From Zygnema cylindricum (lineage: Eukaryota > Streptophyta > Zygnematophyceae > Zygnematales > Zygnemataceae): 64,000 nt of DNA. The DNA lies in the NCBI GenBank assembly GCA_037447655.1, contig JBBHKE010001856.1:190428-254427 (forward strand), written 5' to 3'. A model generated the notes under the pieces. That model was given only the letters and a program-made list of their open reading frames with translations, searched no databases and was not told the DNA's origin. The number at the start of each line of letters is the position of its first letter. Positions within the stretch are counted from its first letter, which is position 1. The translations under genes and the position numbers were made by a program. This document shows, in pieces, positions 43,401 to 55,814 of the stretch.

Positions 43401-44068
43401 CGGGACAGAATCGCAGTGGATCCCAACAAAACAAGGGCAGTGAAGGAGTGGCCGCAGCCGATGAACATTACAAAATTACGGAGCTTTCTGTGGTTATGCT
43501 CCTACAATCAACGTTTTGTCAAAGGTTTCGCCAAAATTGCTACACCACTCACGGAATTACTTAAAAATGACGTGCCCTACGAGTGGAAATCGGCGCAAGG
43601 GGCTGCTTTTAACACGCTAAAGGAGCAGTTGGTTACCGCCCCTGTGTTAGCTGTTCCTGACCCGGACTTACCTTGGACGATAATTACAGACATTAGCGAA
43701 ACGGCTATTGGAGCGATCCTTATGCAGGATCAAGGAAAAGGCCTACAACCCATTGCCTACGACAGTCAAAAACTAAAGGCAGCGGAGCTTAACTGGGCCA
43801 CCCATGAAAAGGAGACAATTGTGATCATCAACGCGCTAGAATTTTGCAAATGTTACGTTCAGGGGAAGCGGATCACAATTATCAAGGATCACCACGCCCT
43901 ACAGTACCTACAAACAAAGCCGAAATTGTCCAAGAAACAAGTGGAATGGATGACGTTTCTTCAGACTTTCGCAACGGAACTGGTCATCGAGTATAAACCG
44001 GGCAAGACGAACCCGGAAAATGCGCTGTCAAGAAGACGCGGAGTCGCTGCACCACTAGCGCACAAATA
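43401..44068 (+). pseudogene. Chromovirus RT end and RNase H
   Basis: RIAVDPNKTRAVKEWPQPMN continues the interrupted RT. LRSFLWLCSYNQRFVKGFAK is the RT thumb. The RNase H shows IITDISETAIGAILMQDQ (catalytic Asp), THEKETIVIINALEF (Glu), IKDHHALQYL and PENALSRR. The 217-residue frame 43416-44069 is open throughout. Confidence 0.92.
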
Positions 44069-44179
44069 ACCGCAAGCATCGCAACATGTAAACGTACGCT
44101 CGGTGAAAGAGAACACCGCAACGGCGACCGGAGCGCAAGACCCGAAACTTAGCACAGTCATCAATACAATGCAAGTGGA

Positions 44180-45330
44180 CTAACAGTGATTAAGCATGAT
44201 AAAGGCCGCCTATGACGATGATGACACACTGAAGGAACTCAGTAAACGGAAGGTACTAATTTCAACACCCAATGGTATGTGGCGGCACAAACCGAGTAAA
44301 ACTACACGACTTTATGTTCTGACAAATACAGAGTTACGTCACGCGATTCTTAAACTAAGCCACGACTAGCCGCTTAGCGCACACTTTGGGCGGGATAAAA
44401 CAATCGCGCGTGTCGCCGAGGCATATTTTTGGCCAAAAGTGACTCGCGACATTGCGAAATATGTCTGGACGTGTGACTCTTGTAATAGGAACAAATCGGA
44501 TTCAGGGCAACAAGGTCTGTTACAACCCCTTCCCATACCATCTGTTCCTAAGGAGGCGATTTCAATGGATTTCATTATAGCCCTTCCGATGACTAAGGGG
44601 GGCTACGACTCAATCTTCGTTGTCAAGGATTATTTGACAAAAATGGCCCATTTCCTTCCAACGTCCACCACAACCACAGCACGAGATATCGCGGACTTAT
44701 TCTTTCGGGATATATTCCGCCATCACGGACTCCTGAAGAGGATCGTCAGCGACCGCGATCGCAAATTCGTGAGCCACTTTTGGAGAAATCTATTTGCACT
44801 GTGTGGTACGCAACTGGCCATGTCCACAGCTTACCACCCTCAAACTGATGGTCAGACTGAAAGGGTGAATCGTACTCTGGAGGAAGCGTTGCGGGCTTAT
44901 GTTTAGGTGCACCAAACGGATTGGGTGGACCATTTAACAGCGAATGAGGTGGCGTACAACAGTGCAGTGCGCTCGTCTACAAATGCTACGCCATTCTCCC
45001 TAAATAGACGACAGCCCACTCTTCCCCAAAACTTATTGGTAGCGAACTGCCATACGCCAGCAGCTCATGATTTTGCCAAAATGTTGCAAGGAAACCTGGA
45101 AAAGGCGGCCAGGGCACTACTGTTAGCAAAGGATCGCCAAAAGTCGCAGGCCGACGCTCACCGGAGGGACGCCGTCTTTAGCGTGGGGGATAAAGTTCGC
45201 CTTAATATGGCAAACCTCTCCTTGTCGGGTGCCCTCTCTAAGAAGTTGGCAGCGAAATTCACGCGCCTATTTATAGTTCTCTCCCCTGTGGGCGAAGTGG
45301 CTTATAAGTTGGATATTCCGAAAAACTGGC
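44180..45330 (+). pseudogene. Chromovirus integrase
   Basis: The zinc region has LRHAILKLSH, a stop, AHFGRDKTIARVAEAYFWPK and CDSCNRNKSDSG (HHCC). The core has ISMDFIIALP (Asp), RIVSDRDRKFVSHFW (Asp) and STAYHPQTDGQTERVNRTLE (Glu). A TAG at 44905 follows ALRAYV. The GPY/F-type C-terminus begins around AVFSVGDKVRLNMANL, with the SVFHVSLLQRF block after it. Confidence 0.92.
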
Positions 45331-45429
45331 ATATCCATAGTGTCTTCCATGTTTCACTCCTTCAACGATTCCGCAACCTTGATTCGATGTTTCTTAATCG
45401 ACGACAGAATACTCTTTTACCGCTCGTTC

Positions 45430-45584
45430 GGGGTACTTCGGACGAGTATGAGGTGGAAGAGATCCTTCAATCGCGCCACTCTCGGAATTCCAACTCAAAC
45501 CAATATTTGGTGCGTTGGAAGGGTTACGGTGCTATGGATAACTCTTGGGTGGACGAGGAGGATCTGCATTCCCTAGAGTTGTAG
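45430..45584 (+). pseudogene. Chromodomain at the integrase C-terminus
   Basis: DEYEVEEILQSRHSRNSNSN, then YLVRWKGYGAMDNSWVDEEDL, a typical chromodomain with the conserved YxVExIL, YLVKWKGY and WE-type blocks (W-V here). Chromodomains of plant chromoviruses direct integration to heterochromatin by reading methylated histone tails. It is part of the 225-residue frame 44907-45584, which ends in a normal stop. Confidence 0.93.
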
Positions 45585-47194
45585 CGCCAGTTTCAGCAGA
45601 GTGAGGACACTCAGCTTCGCCGGAGGGGAAATCGCAGCAGCCGCAATAAAGGAAAGAATCGGAGTGTCACAACCATCGCAATTATATTTGGGACGCGGCA
45701 AAGAAACGCAATGGCGATGTTACCGCACCGCAACGCTATAGCAGAGCAGCCACCGCAGCGCAACATGGTCGCGGTGCCGTCAAAGGGACGCAACACTCCC
45801 GCTGTGCTGATAAGAAAGCGCAACGGCGTAATTGGGTTTCACCACGTTGGTAACAACGAACCCTTGGTTTCGCCGCAGCAGCGCAGTCTTATGAATGTTG
45901 GACATTGCAATACCTTCGCACGCTGCGACGCTTCGCCGAATCCAAAAATGAAACCCTCAACCCTTGTTGATAAAGCCGCCATCCGCCCTCGCGACCAACC
46001 GAGTCTCGGCAGCTTAGATATTGCTTGTCTCGGCGCGGTCAGTTTAAAGAAGATGTGACGCGTCCCAAGAGAATATTAATGGCGGCGGAGGCCATGGTAG
46101 AGGCATATGGGAGAGGAGAGGTAGAAGCGGAGCCACAACCACAAGAAACCGCCAGAAGCAAGGCAGGGTCGGCAGAAACTATTGGAGGGGAGGGGTCGGA
46201 AAACTCATAGGACCCCGAATACACCCCAACCCGAGAAGGGGATAAGGAATATAACGTGGATCATGAGCTCTCGGAGGCGGAGGAACCAGAACAAGAACAA
46301 ACGCCTCCGCCAATTGAGGAGCGCGCCTCAGATTTGGAGGTGATGAGAGACCCCAACAAAGAGAGTACCGCAGACGAGCAGTCCTCCGAAAGCGCGGAAA
46401 AGAAAGCAGAAGCACAATACCGTAGTGGAGACGAGGTGTTTCTCCTTCGAGAAAGCCAAAGGGAGATAACCTAGGAGAGGGAACAGGGAGAGGAAATTCC
46501 ATATTAATTCTTCCCACTTCCTGCCGACACACAACATCCAAATCTCGCGTTAGCTTCATGAAGCGCTTGTATTGGGATCCCAAGGAATGGCCCGAGGAGT
46601 GGCGTAGGGGAAAACCTCGGGATCCTATCTTTATCCGTGCCAGCGTACCGTCACACCCGGCTTGGAATTTTATGAGAACAAAGGACCTCGGGAACAACCA
46701 CAAGGGTTATGTGCAGCTAAACCCCCATGTCCTACCGTTTGTGGAAGTAGTTGAGGATAACTACCGGTACAAGGTGGATGTTCCCGAGTTACTCCGCCGT
46801 TATCACCCGTGGGATGTTCCTATGCATCATTGCTCGGGTAGAGGTCCGCGAATCGAAAAGCTGGCCTAAAGAACGAAGCAGCGGGCCCGAGGACCGAATC
46901 ACGCCCTTCAAGCTAAAAAGAACAGGTGGGAACCGGAAGAAAGGCTAAGAGGCAAACAACTTGCGTGTTGACTTAAAGGCTCATGACAATGGCTCCGGTT
47001 ATCCACAAGAATCCATAAAAGGTATGGAAGGGGAGTGACCGCGTCGAGGGAGGGTTTTGGCAACCGCATATCCATGAGGGAGACCGTGGGGGCCAAACAA
47101 CGACCTCGGACAGGAAATGAAATCACAAAAGCATCGGCATAACAGTTAATTCCATAGACAAAGGTTTAGCGGATTAAAGCCCTAGTGGGAGCAC
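45585..47194 (+). other. Long 3' region of the chromovirus with additional reading frames
   Basis: 1.6 kb separates the chromodomain from the 3' LTR. The first 440 bases are GCAAC-rich. Frames 46025-46210, 46256-46474 and 46558-46869 follow. The first two give a Glu/Pro-rich acidic protein (DHELSEAEEPEQEQTPPPI). The third reads RLYWDPKEWPEEWRRGKP, FIRASVPSHPAWNFMRTKD and YVQLNPHVLPFVEVV. I recognise no family. A single gene broken by two or three stops is possible. Chromoviruses normally have little coding sequence here. Confidence 0.55.
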
Positions 47195-47699
47195 TATAAC
47201 AAGGTTCAGAATGGGTACTTAGTAGTTAGCAACTAGGTGCTATGGTTGCGATGTGGACTCACAGCTGCGATTCCAATAGCGCAACATAGCGATACAACTT
47301 AGCAGCATAGTACTGGTGGCGTATCAACATAGCAGCACAGCAAAGCAACGCAGCTTAGCAGTATAGCAACGACGCGGAATGTAGATAAAACGCTATTGTT
47401 ATAAAAGATATTTTGAAGAATTGTCTCGGTTAACCGTGAAGGTCCACGTGTATAATTGTAAAGTACTAGGTTGACTAGCAGCTAGCTAGTTTACATAGTC
47501 AGGTAGGCCTAGTGGTTAGGAGACTCTTTGAGTAGACCTTCGCAGCGAGCGCTGAATATTGTAATCCTCTTTTGAGTAATAAAGCGCAACCTTGACTGTT
47601 AATTGATGTGTGCGCCTGCTGTTGCTACAGGAAGATCCTTGGAGCTTTCCGTTGTGCATCGTGGTGGATTGTGGTGCTTATATTTTTTGTCCTTTTACA
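47195..47699 (+). repeat. Chromovirus 3' LTR (LTR-C)
   Basis: Starts TATAACAAGG (TG changed to TA) and ends CTTTTACA. It aligns throughout with 34409-34918, with several short deletions in the CAGC/TAGCA repeats. AGGT follows at 47700-47703. Confidence 0.88.
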
Positions 47700-48815
47700 A
47701 AGGTGCTCCTGTTGAAGGTCCCCTGGTTGAGGCTAACACAGGAGGTGGAGATGTTTCCTCCTTGGGAATAGAAGCGAATCTCCCCTTGCTATCACGATGG
47801 GTGAACCTCTTCCCTTTCCAAGGATCTTGCAATTCCCTCTTGCTAATTTCTTCTCCTTGACGAGACCGAGAAGTGGTGCGTCCCTACGACTGCCTGCTGG
47901 TAGAGGTGTCCTGGGAGAAAGATTGCAGAGGGCGGGGAGCTAGATCCCTCATGGCTTGGGATAACCTCTTGGTAATTTGTTCTCCTTGACGAGATCGAGA
48001 AGTGGTGCGTCCCCAAGATTGCCTGCTGGTAGAGGTGTCCTGGGAGAAAGATTGCAGCGGGCAGGGAGCTGGAGCCTTGTGGGCTAGTCATGGACTGACT
48101 GGGAAGAACTACTCTTAGAGAAACTGCTCAAAATTTACACTACCCCTCCCACTGGTCGAACCACCCAAGCTCGATCGGCCCAGGCCCCTCTTTGCTCCAA
48201 CTCTTTTTTCACCTTTAACTCATGGAGGTCGTGAAGAACAAGGAGTTTTTATCGACCAGGACGACAAAGATGCGCTAACACCACGGGGTCCATCGGAATT
48301 TCGGCCTTGGGAATCTTCAATCTAGTATGGAATCCAACCTCCAGAGGATGGCCAGGAACTAGCTCCCGATGAGCCAATCTCTTTTGTCGGGAAGTGGGAG
48401 TCACTTTCATCTTTTCCTTGGCTTGGGCCCGTGCAGCCTCGGCCAAAGATGGGAATTGCTCACGTGTGAGTACGGGTGGAGGTGGAGGAACCGTTTCATT
48501 GGTTGGTTCCTTGAATGGCGAATCAAATATGGAGGCCCTTTGGACCGATTCCTTGGGCATGTGAGAATCTCCCCCCTGTGCAAAACCCTCCGGACTACCT
48601 TTCTCTTCAGACAGGATGCTTGAAGTTCCCGTATTTGAGGCTCTCCTCCCCCCATCGGATGATGGTAGCGAGAAAGATGAAAGAAATCTAAAATGGGAAC
48701 CCTAACTCTATTCCGCAAAGTGATATTCCAACTCAAAGCTCCTATTCACTCTAGTCTAAGGAGACAAGTGGCTTTTTCAGTTTTGTGTTATACCACTAGA
48801 AGTCTTAACAAATGC
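47700..48815 (-). mobile_element. Old DNMT-gypsy copy, segment 4 (gag N-terminus and repeat remnant)
   Basis: Continues segment 3 on the far side of the chromovirus. The minus strand reads ELVPGHPLEVGFHTRLKIPK, HDLHELKVKKELEQRGA and VLTREQFPSLAEAARAQAK (48249-48560), homologous to the young copy's gag N-terminal extension. The leader CTGAAAAAGCC and the first 30 or so bases of repeat B (48784-48815) end it. A tandem duplication of about 129 bp spans 47840-48090. The rest of the repeat is lost or too diverged to see. Confidence 0.78.
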
Positions 48816-50642
48816 TCCCTCAAAACCCATTGTCCTTATCAAAGGGATCGAGTAGCCTGCTCGGGCAAAACTTTTTATATTTGCTTTTTATAGTAATTCG
48901 TAGGTGTTTGTGTCCCAGAACACGTTCCAATTTTTTTTTTGTAGTTTTTAGAGTAATTTTTTTAGTTTTCTCTCACATTATTTTTCAAAAATGTGATTTG
49001 CGAAATAACAGACAAGTGCTATTGCCATTTTTTTTTCTTTTTCTCAAATTGAGTATGATTTTTTTTAAAGTTAATTTTTTGATAATGAATGGATTGTTCT
49101 TACTATTTCTGTACTAGTGCTAATGCTTGTAATATTAAAACTACTGCCGCTGTGCTTGTAATATTGTACTAGTGTAATTGCTAGTATTGCTAGTGTTACT
49201 ACTTCTGCTACTAGTATTAGTACTACAGCTTTTGATAGTAATACTATAAAACTTAGGTTAGATCATCATTTGACTAAATTGTTGTGATTTTTTTGTTTAA
49301 AAATTTAAAGTTTTGAACGCAAATACGTACTTATTATAGTGAATTGACCATGGTAGTGACTATTTTGGATGCGCACAATCACTTAAGTCACCTGGTCATT
49401 TGAAGTGCATAGTGGTAGAAGTAAAGTACTGTTGAGTTTCAATTTGAAGGTCAATCAGTTGAACAGCTTTGACTTTCAAACTATTGTAACACCTGGTTAA
49501 AATTTTGTCGCGCATCTGAAACTCGACTATCATAATAAAATCAACAATTCACACGGCCGGCAAAGGTTTATAATAACAAAACTGCGGCAACCACATGTAA
49601 AAAAAAGTGTTGCGCACAATCACTTTCTCATTTTACGTGAGCTCCATTGTGAGAGTACATGTTGGCTTTTAACTTAGCCGCAAAATTGAAATTTAATCGC
49701 CAATGTTTACATTAAACTTAGGGTGGCGTAACATCAAGAAATTATGTCATCGTACGACGAACATTACAAGATGCTACATTTTGAACGATATTTTATCAGG
49801 CAAAGTTTGTAATCCACATGCTCAAAATTGAATGGTACAACGTAAGACAAAATCGTATATTAAAAATCATCAAATATTTTTCTCACCAACCAACATCAAC
49901 TTGAAATCTTCATTTGCATACAATGTTTGTGTGGACTAATTCATCGTACGACATAATTTTTGTACTCTTTGCACACGCTTTGTCACATACTAGTTTATTT
50001 ATTTTTGGATTTTTGACTTTCTGCTTTTCCGCGTGACGGATGAGGGCTGCCACAAATAGTGTGATGAATGGGCGCTAACTAAAATAGCGTGACAAAAGTT
50101 CGTTAGGAGATTACTTTTGTGATTTAAGTTAGGATTTTTGAATGGATGTATCATAAGCAAAATTTTACAATTTCTGTTGGTTGTTATTTTAACACGTATG
50201 TAAATTCTCGAAAGTGTTACGGCTCAATTTTTTTTTGTAAATAATGATGTACCTCAACAAAGTACATCACCATTTACGAAAATTTTCTTAGAGAATGCTT
50301 CGCGAAAAAAAAATACAATGGTCATTGTTACATCTTAGAACTTTGTAGAATATTGGCAAGATTATTGTAATAATGTTCGTGCATAAAAAAAAAAAAACGG
50401 TACGGCCTGGTACGGATAGGCACCGATTTTTGTAAACTACCCCACTTTTCGCTTGATGGAACGCCACCTTTAGACGCAAATTGAAGAACGACGCGAAATG
50501 AAACTTCTCATTACTAAAGTACTAAAAGTTTGGTACAGAAATAGAAAATCGCACGAAACAAATAAACTTTGTACACTATGATAAAACGGACTGGCGCAAA
50601 ATTATCAAAGTTAGGGTCTAAGTTCTATCAAACGTTTATGTA

Positions 50643-50812
50643 ATTGTACGGCCAATTCTACAAGACGGGTTGATTGAGGGTGGACTTCTATTAGGCGTCA
50701 TTGTGCGGCCAATTTTACGAGACAGGTTGATTGAGGGTGGACTTCTATTAGGCGTCTTTGTAATTGTACGGAAAATTTAATTGAAGGGTGTCGTGTCTTC
50801 CATTAGGTTGCA
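50643..50812. repeat. Tandem repeat, 57-63 bp unit, nearly three copies
   Basis: Units starting at about 50643, 50700 and 50763 share TTGTACGGCCAATT, GGTTGATTGAGGGTGG and ACTTCTATTAGGCGTC. The third is partial and diverged. Confidence 0.85.
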
Positions 50813-52195
50813 TCAGTAAACAACTTTTTATTTGCGTGGTTTATTTTGGTTGGTAACATGTACGTTAATATTAGATGGTTAAAATCTTGAAAGAATCTTA
50901 GAATGCAAATTATGAATGCAATATCTGTACGAGTGGAGGTAATATCTATACTAGCGGAAAAAACATCTCTACCAGCGAAGGTAATTAATGATCGTTCATA
51001 GGGCATTAAATGTACTACCCAAAATTTCAAAATGCAACAAAAAAAAAGGCGGCGGCAAACTTTGATGGTGGGAGCGTGACAGGATCACTTCGGCGGATTT
51101 GTAGCCACCCGGACGGAAGGCACATGGCCTTTGTGATGTGTACGCAAATACGAGCGCACTCGTCGTGGATTTTTTTTCCCTTTTCCACGCGGCCCATTTT
51201 TACACATTCAGTCTCAGAGAAATATCCTCCTTGTGCACATTTGTTAAAGGCTACATGGTTGGTAACATGGCTTTTTGGATAAAAAATGTAATGGCATCCG
51301 ACAACCATAATTAACGCCTACAATCTTGGACATTTTTCCGTGATGATATTTTTCTTGGAAAAAAAAAATACACACCTGTACGAAATGGTACGGCACTTAG
51401 TAAACAACCTCACTCTTTCGCTAATGGAATTTCACACTGAGTCAATGTTCCATCACGAACAATCTGTAAACCACGTGTTACACATTTTGTGGCACCACGT
51501 AAACTACGATCCGATATTCAATATCCTAAAAAAAAATGACACCGACAAATTTCACTTCAAATCTTCACTTACGTACCATGTACCTTTGTAACCAAGTCAT
51601 AATACGATTGAACGCTTGTGCTTTTTGCAGACGCCAATCTTCTACGCCAACGCATTTTATAGAGTTATTGTTTTCAAACATGATGAAAATCCTTTGCTGG
51701 GAATAGTGTGACGAAAGAGCTTTGCAAGAAATAACGCGACGAAGGACCCTTTCAAGATTATTATTATTTTTAGGTGCATTTTGAAAGGTTACATACCATC
51801 TGCAAATCTTGTGATTTTTCGTTAATTGTCAATCGTGACACATAGTTTAATCGTCCAACGTGTCGCGATTCTTTTTTTTCTGTAGCTGTCAACCAACCTT
51901 TTAAAGCAACGTTGTCAAATGCAGATGTTTGAAGCTAACGCCAGCGAATGAATATCCAAAGCAGTGTTACTCTGACCTTCGAGTATTGGCATTTTAATGT
52001 TGCCTTAAAAATAAGTTTACGGTTTGGTACTTATATGGGATTTCCGTAAATTACCCCACTTTTCAACCGATGGAACTTGACCTTGAATGAAAAAAATGCG
52101 AGTCGTCACGCGCTACCAAATCAAGCTACACTATTTAAGATTTGCTATTAAATTTCAATTTTGCATTTGTAGTCTACATTGAAATTACAAAACAA

Positions 52196-52432
52196 AATTC
52201 ACGTCATACGTGGCATACCAGACAATTTGTCGTTTTCAATTAAATACTATATTATATAAAGTGTTAAATTGAAATAGTGTTATATATCGCAAAATATATC
52301 GCGGTTTTTTTTGTTATTCTCGGTACGATATATTGTGTCCTCTTACCGATCAATTTTCGATATCTTGAATATCGAATTATACTGTATGATTTTATCCGAT
52401 ACCCTACATCGGCGATAGTGCCTTCACAAGTG
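52196..52432. repeat. Dispersed repeat E, copy 1
   Basis: Shares TTCACGTCATACGTGGC, TATATCGC-type palindromic runs, CTCGGTACGATATAT and CCGATACCC with 54772-55008. The element class is unknown. Confidence 0.75.
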
Positions 52433-54067
52433 TGCGAACCATCTCTGCGCGTTACAAGGGAGACTAGGGAGACTAGGGAGACTGGAAGCCTTCACTGCTT
52501 TTTTTTTTGAATGCCTTACTATTAGAATGTCATACTATTTCAACGCCGTGCTATTTCAATGTTATTCTATTTTAATGCCGTACTATTTTAGTGCCAAACT
52601 ACACCGGTAATCGCTATTAGCGTTAATAAATTATTTGTGTAAAAAACAATTTAGTGTTATTAACTCTAATTTTGGTTCAAAGCCATTCGACAACTTTTTT
52701 TTACTCTAAATTATTCATAATTGTAAGTTGGGTATATTTCCCCCATAATGTAGCTACCGTAGCCAATGTTCACACTGAACATGTGAGAACAGAATCTCGT
52801 GATTTCTCCCAGTTTTTATTACGCGGATTCAAATCCGAAAACAATTTTTAGTGTCGACGCACTCACTTTCGCTTATTGACGCCTTCTTCTACCACTCTTA
52901 ATAAAGGATTGTACCAAATAATGAGCAATTCTAGTACGGACTGACTCGTTTCATACACTACATCGTGAATCATTATTATCGTATTGAACGCTAATTCGGT
53001 TCCCCCAATTTTTTTCCAAATTCTCAAATAGAATTATCCATACTTTAAAAAAAAATCCTAATTTCTAATTAGAGTAAGTGATTTCTTTGAAATTTCCAAA
53101 TTCCCAATTAGTGTTAATAACGGTAATTATTTTTATAGGCTAATTAAACTTGTACGTTAGTAACGATTCGTTGTGTACTGTACGACTGTATAAATTAGAG
53201 TTATTAATGCTAATTCGATAATACCTTAATTAACGTAAAAATACAATTACAGTTATTAATTCTATTTCATGTTCCAGGATAAAAATTTGGGGGTACCAAA
53301 TTAGCGTTTTTTCTATTTTTATCGGTACACAGTGAATTGCTATTAGCGTTCATGACTCTAATTCAGGTACCCTGTTTTTTTCGGCAAATTCTTAAATAGA
53401 ATTAATCATTCTAAATGTTCCTAAACGTTATTTGAGGTACCCTATTAAATAGGGTACATAACTCTTATATAGTGCCATTTTAAATAGTGTGGTGTACGAT
53501 CTGTCATATCCGTACCATTGTATACTTTTTGAAATAGAAAAGTACAGAAACAATATTGACGTTGTCACGCTGACATGTAACTGCGTGAAAATTATCCGGC
53601 ACGTGCGGATGTCATAATTACGCAACGGTGTACGATTTCAGCGATATTGTACATGAACATATTTTAGTGTGAAGATATAATGCGCCGACAATTATTACAA
53701 AGCTGTGTGCAAATTAAAGTTAACGATAAATTAGAATAAACCTTTTCCCTTAAAAAATGAGATTCTCAAATAGCGTAGATGATGCTAATTGTTTCATTAC
53801 GCTATCTATTTCTTTAAGCTAATAGCGATTCACGGTGTAATAGCCATTCAAGGTGTACACCGCAAATCGTAATTAGGGTTATGTACTCTAATTCCGTCGC
53901 CCCAAATTTTGACTCTATCACCCTAAATAAAAGTGTTGTGTATCAGTAAAAAATTATCGCGATAACACCGATACCGATAGTTATCGGTTATCGAACGGTC
54001 AGCGGTCCCGATATATTTGTACTTTCTGTACTTTCTGTCCGGAGTGCTTTCTGTCCGGTAAACTGAA

Positions 54068-54077
54068 NNNNNNNNNN
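54068..54077. other. Assembly gap (10 N)
   Basis: Ten N between AAACTGAA and GTATCC. Sequence continuity across this point is not guaranteed. Confidence 0.99.
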
Positions 54078-54317
54078 GTATCCTGAGGTAATGTACCGCA
54101 TTGCAAACATTTGTTCAAAAATGTATGCACAAAACTAAACTCACCAAGAAACATTCAACTTCTAGTTTAGAAATTTTAGCAGTTTTTAAACTCTTGGGTA
54201 GTAATAGCATACCTTTAGGCATGAACGCATAATACATGCACATGAAGTGTTCACATGGCGCAGTTACATGGAGTTTCTAGAGAAAGTCCAAACAAGACGC
54301 AATCCGCCAGGGTCATT

Positions 54318-54446
54318 CTTCCTCTCCAATTTCTCAGTGACTGCGACAAGTTTGAGAGTTGGAGAGAGAAGTTAGAGGTAGACTGCCTCGGCTTCTTTGT
54401 TTCTATTTAGACCTAGAAAATACTTAAAACCATTAATTCCTACATT
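54318..54446 (-). repeat. Copia-C LTR end fragment
   Basis: TCTCCAATTTCTCAGTGACT through CTTCTTTGTTTC and TAATTCCTACA match the gag-distal end of LTR 13845-14889 (about 14760-14889). Only about 130 bp is present. Confidence 0.78.
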
Positions 54447-54771
54447 ACTGGGACCGCCTAACGCAGAACAAACCTGAAAGAGATCTTTGAGGTACATTGA
54501 CGCGGTACACTTGTGAAGTACACGTACATAATACGCAAGTACGGATTTCCATACGATAATGATGGGTTCTCAAATTTTTGACGATTTTAAAGATTTGATC
54601 TTCAACTTACAAAGAACCACTCAAATCAAAACACGTATGTAAAAACTTGTTTACAAACGTTACGCCATGTAATGGAGTCCTATGTAATACATAAATTTTG
54701 TTGTCCATACTATTACATAATTGGTACTTTTTTGTCGGTTACATTTTGCGGGGTCTACCGTTAAATCACGG

Positions 54772-55008
54772 AACAAAAATCACGTCGTACGTGGCGTATC
54801 AGACAATATGTCTTTTTCGCTAAAATAACATATTATATCAAAATACAAATTATTAAATTTAAAAAATATTATATATCGCGATATATATCGCTAAACTTTA
54901 TGTTGGTCTCGGTACGATATATCGAGGATTTTGCTCGATCAATATTCCATATATCGAATATCGAAATTATCGCGATGTGAATTTACCCGATACCCAGCAC
55001 TACTATTT
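54772..55008. repeat. Dispersed repeat E, copy 2
   Basis: Partner of 52196-52432, in the same orientation, with frequent substitutions. Its centre, TATATATCGCGATATATATCGC, is palindromic. Confidence 0.75.
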
Positions 55009-55361
55009 CCCGTGAAATCATAGATGTCTCATGCGCATAAAACGCAAGCATGAAACGCCAAAAAAATAATGAATATGCGCATGAAACAAAATCAAATATT
55101 TTTACTAAAAATAATAATTTAAACATTTAATCAATAACTAAAAATACGACGACAACATCAAAATTATAGAAGTTCTAAACGAAAACCAACGACGACATTG
55201 TCTCTTCGGTGGACGTTGAACCGGCAACCAGCGATCAGACTGTCTCGTCGCCAACGACCAGACTCCCTCGGCGCTGAGCTCGTCGCCAGCGCCGAGGCAG
55301 TGAAAGCCCTGTCAGCGTCGACGTCTTCCCAGCACCATGCCGGCGCTTACCCCTATTACAA

Positions 55362-55637
55362 CATGTCAACATTCAAAATTTTACAATTGAAGAAAAAATA
55401 ATCATTTTTTAATGTCAAAATTGAATAATGACAAAATCACAATTAAAAAAAAATCCATTTCTATATGTCAACATATAATAATGATCAATTCAGAATTGAA
55501 GTAAAAAAAAAAACCATTTTTGTATGTCAACATTGAATAATGACAAAATCATAATTGAAAAACAAAAACAATTTTTGTATATCAACATCAAATAATGGCA
55601 CATCCACAACTTAAGCAAAATAAAACCATTTTTTAAT
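55362..55637. repeat. Minisatellite, unit about 55-65 bp, five copies
   Basis: Units share TGTCAACATTGAATAATGAC, an AATTGAA segment, a poly-A run and CCATTTTT. They lie just beyond the 3' end of the hAT transposase remnant and could belong to its subterminal region. Confidence 0.8.
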
Positions 55638-55814
55638 TCATGGGAAAGAAATAGCTTAGTTTACACATAAAAAGTAACTAATTGACAACCTCGAATAGGT
55701 TTATTTCCTCTATCACTCTAGATCATCCATGTCTTCGTCAGCATCCTCTTCCACTATCTCCCCTTCCTCTTCCTCTTATGCTATCATAGACTCTTCATAG
55801 TTGACATCTCTAGT

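Larger units (their letters stand above)
34409..47699 (+). mobile_element. Chromovirus (Ty3/gypsy with chromodomain), split by copia-C
   Basis: LTRs of 510 bp (34409-34918) and 505 bp (47195-47699) bound gag, protease, RT, RNase H, integrase and a chromodomain on the + strand. AGGT precedes the left LTR and follows the right one, a 4-bp match at the expected duplication site. Without the copia-C insertion the element is about 6.9 kb. The 1.6 kb between chromodomain and 3' LTR is unusually long. Stops and frameshifts are scattered through the coding region. Confidence 0.92.
48816..54067. other. AT-rich region without a recognisable gene
   Basis: Many homopolymer runs and short frames, none with a known motif. 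Contains a CTAGTATTG-type low-complexity stretch (49100-49240), a 57-63 bp tandem repeat (50643-50812), an 11-bp triplicate GAGACTAGGGA (52456-52490), a TACTATTTxAATGCC-type repeat (52508-52600) and one copy of the 235-bp dispersed repeat (52196-52432). Confidence 0.5.

Noticed and set aside
55362-55637. CRISPR-like array
   Set aside because: Units are directly adjacent, A-rich and diverged, without constant repeats and unique spacers; the context is eukaryotic.
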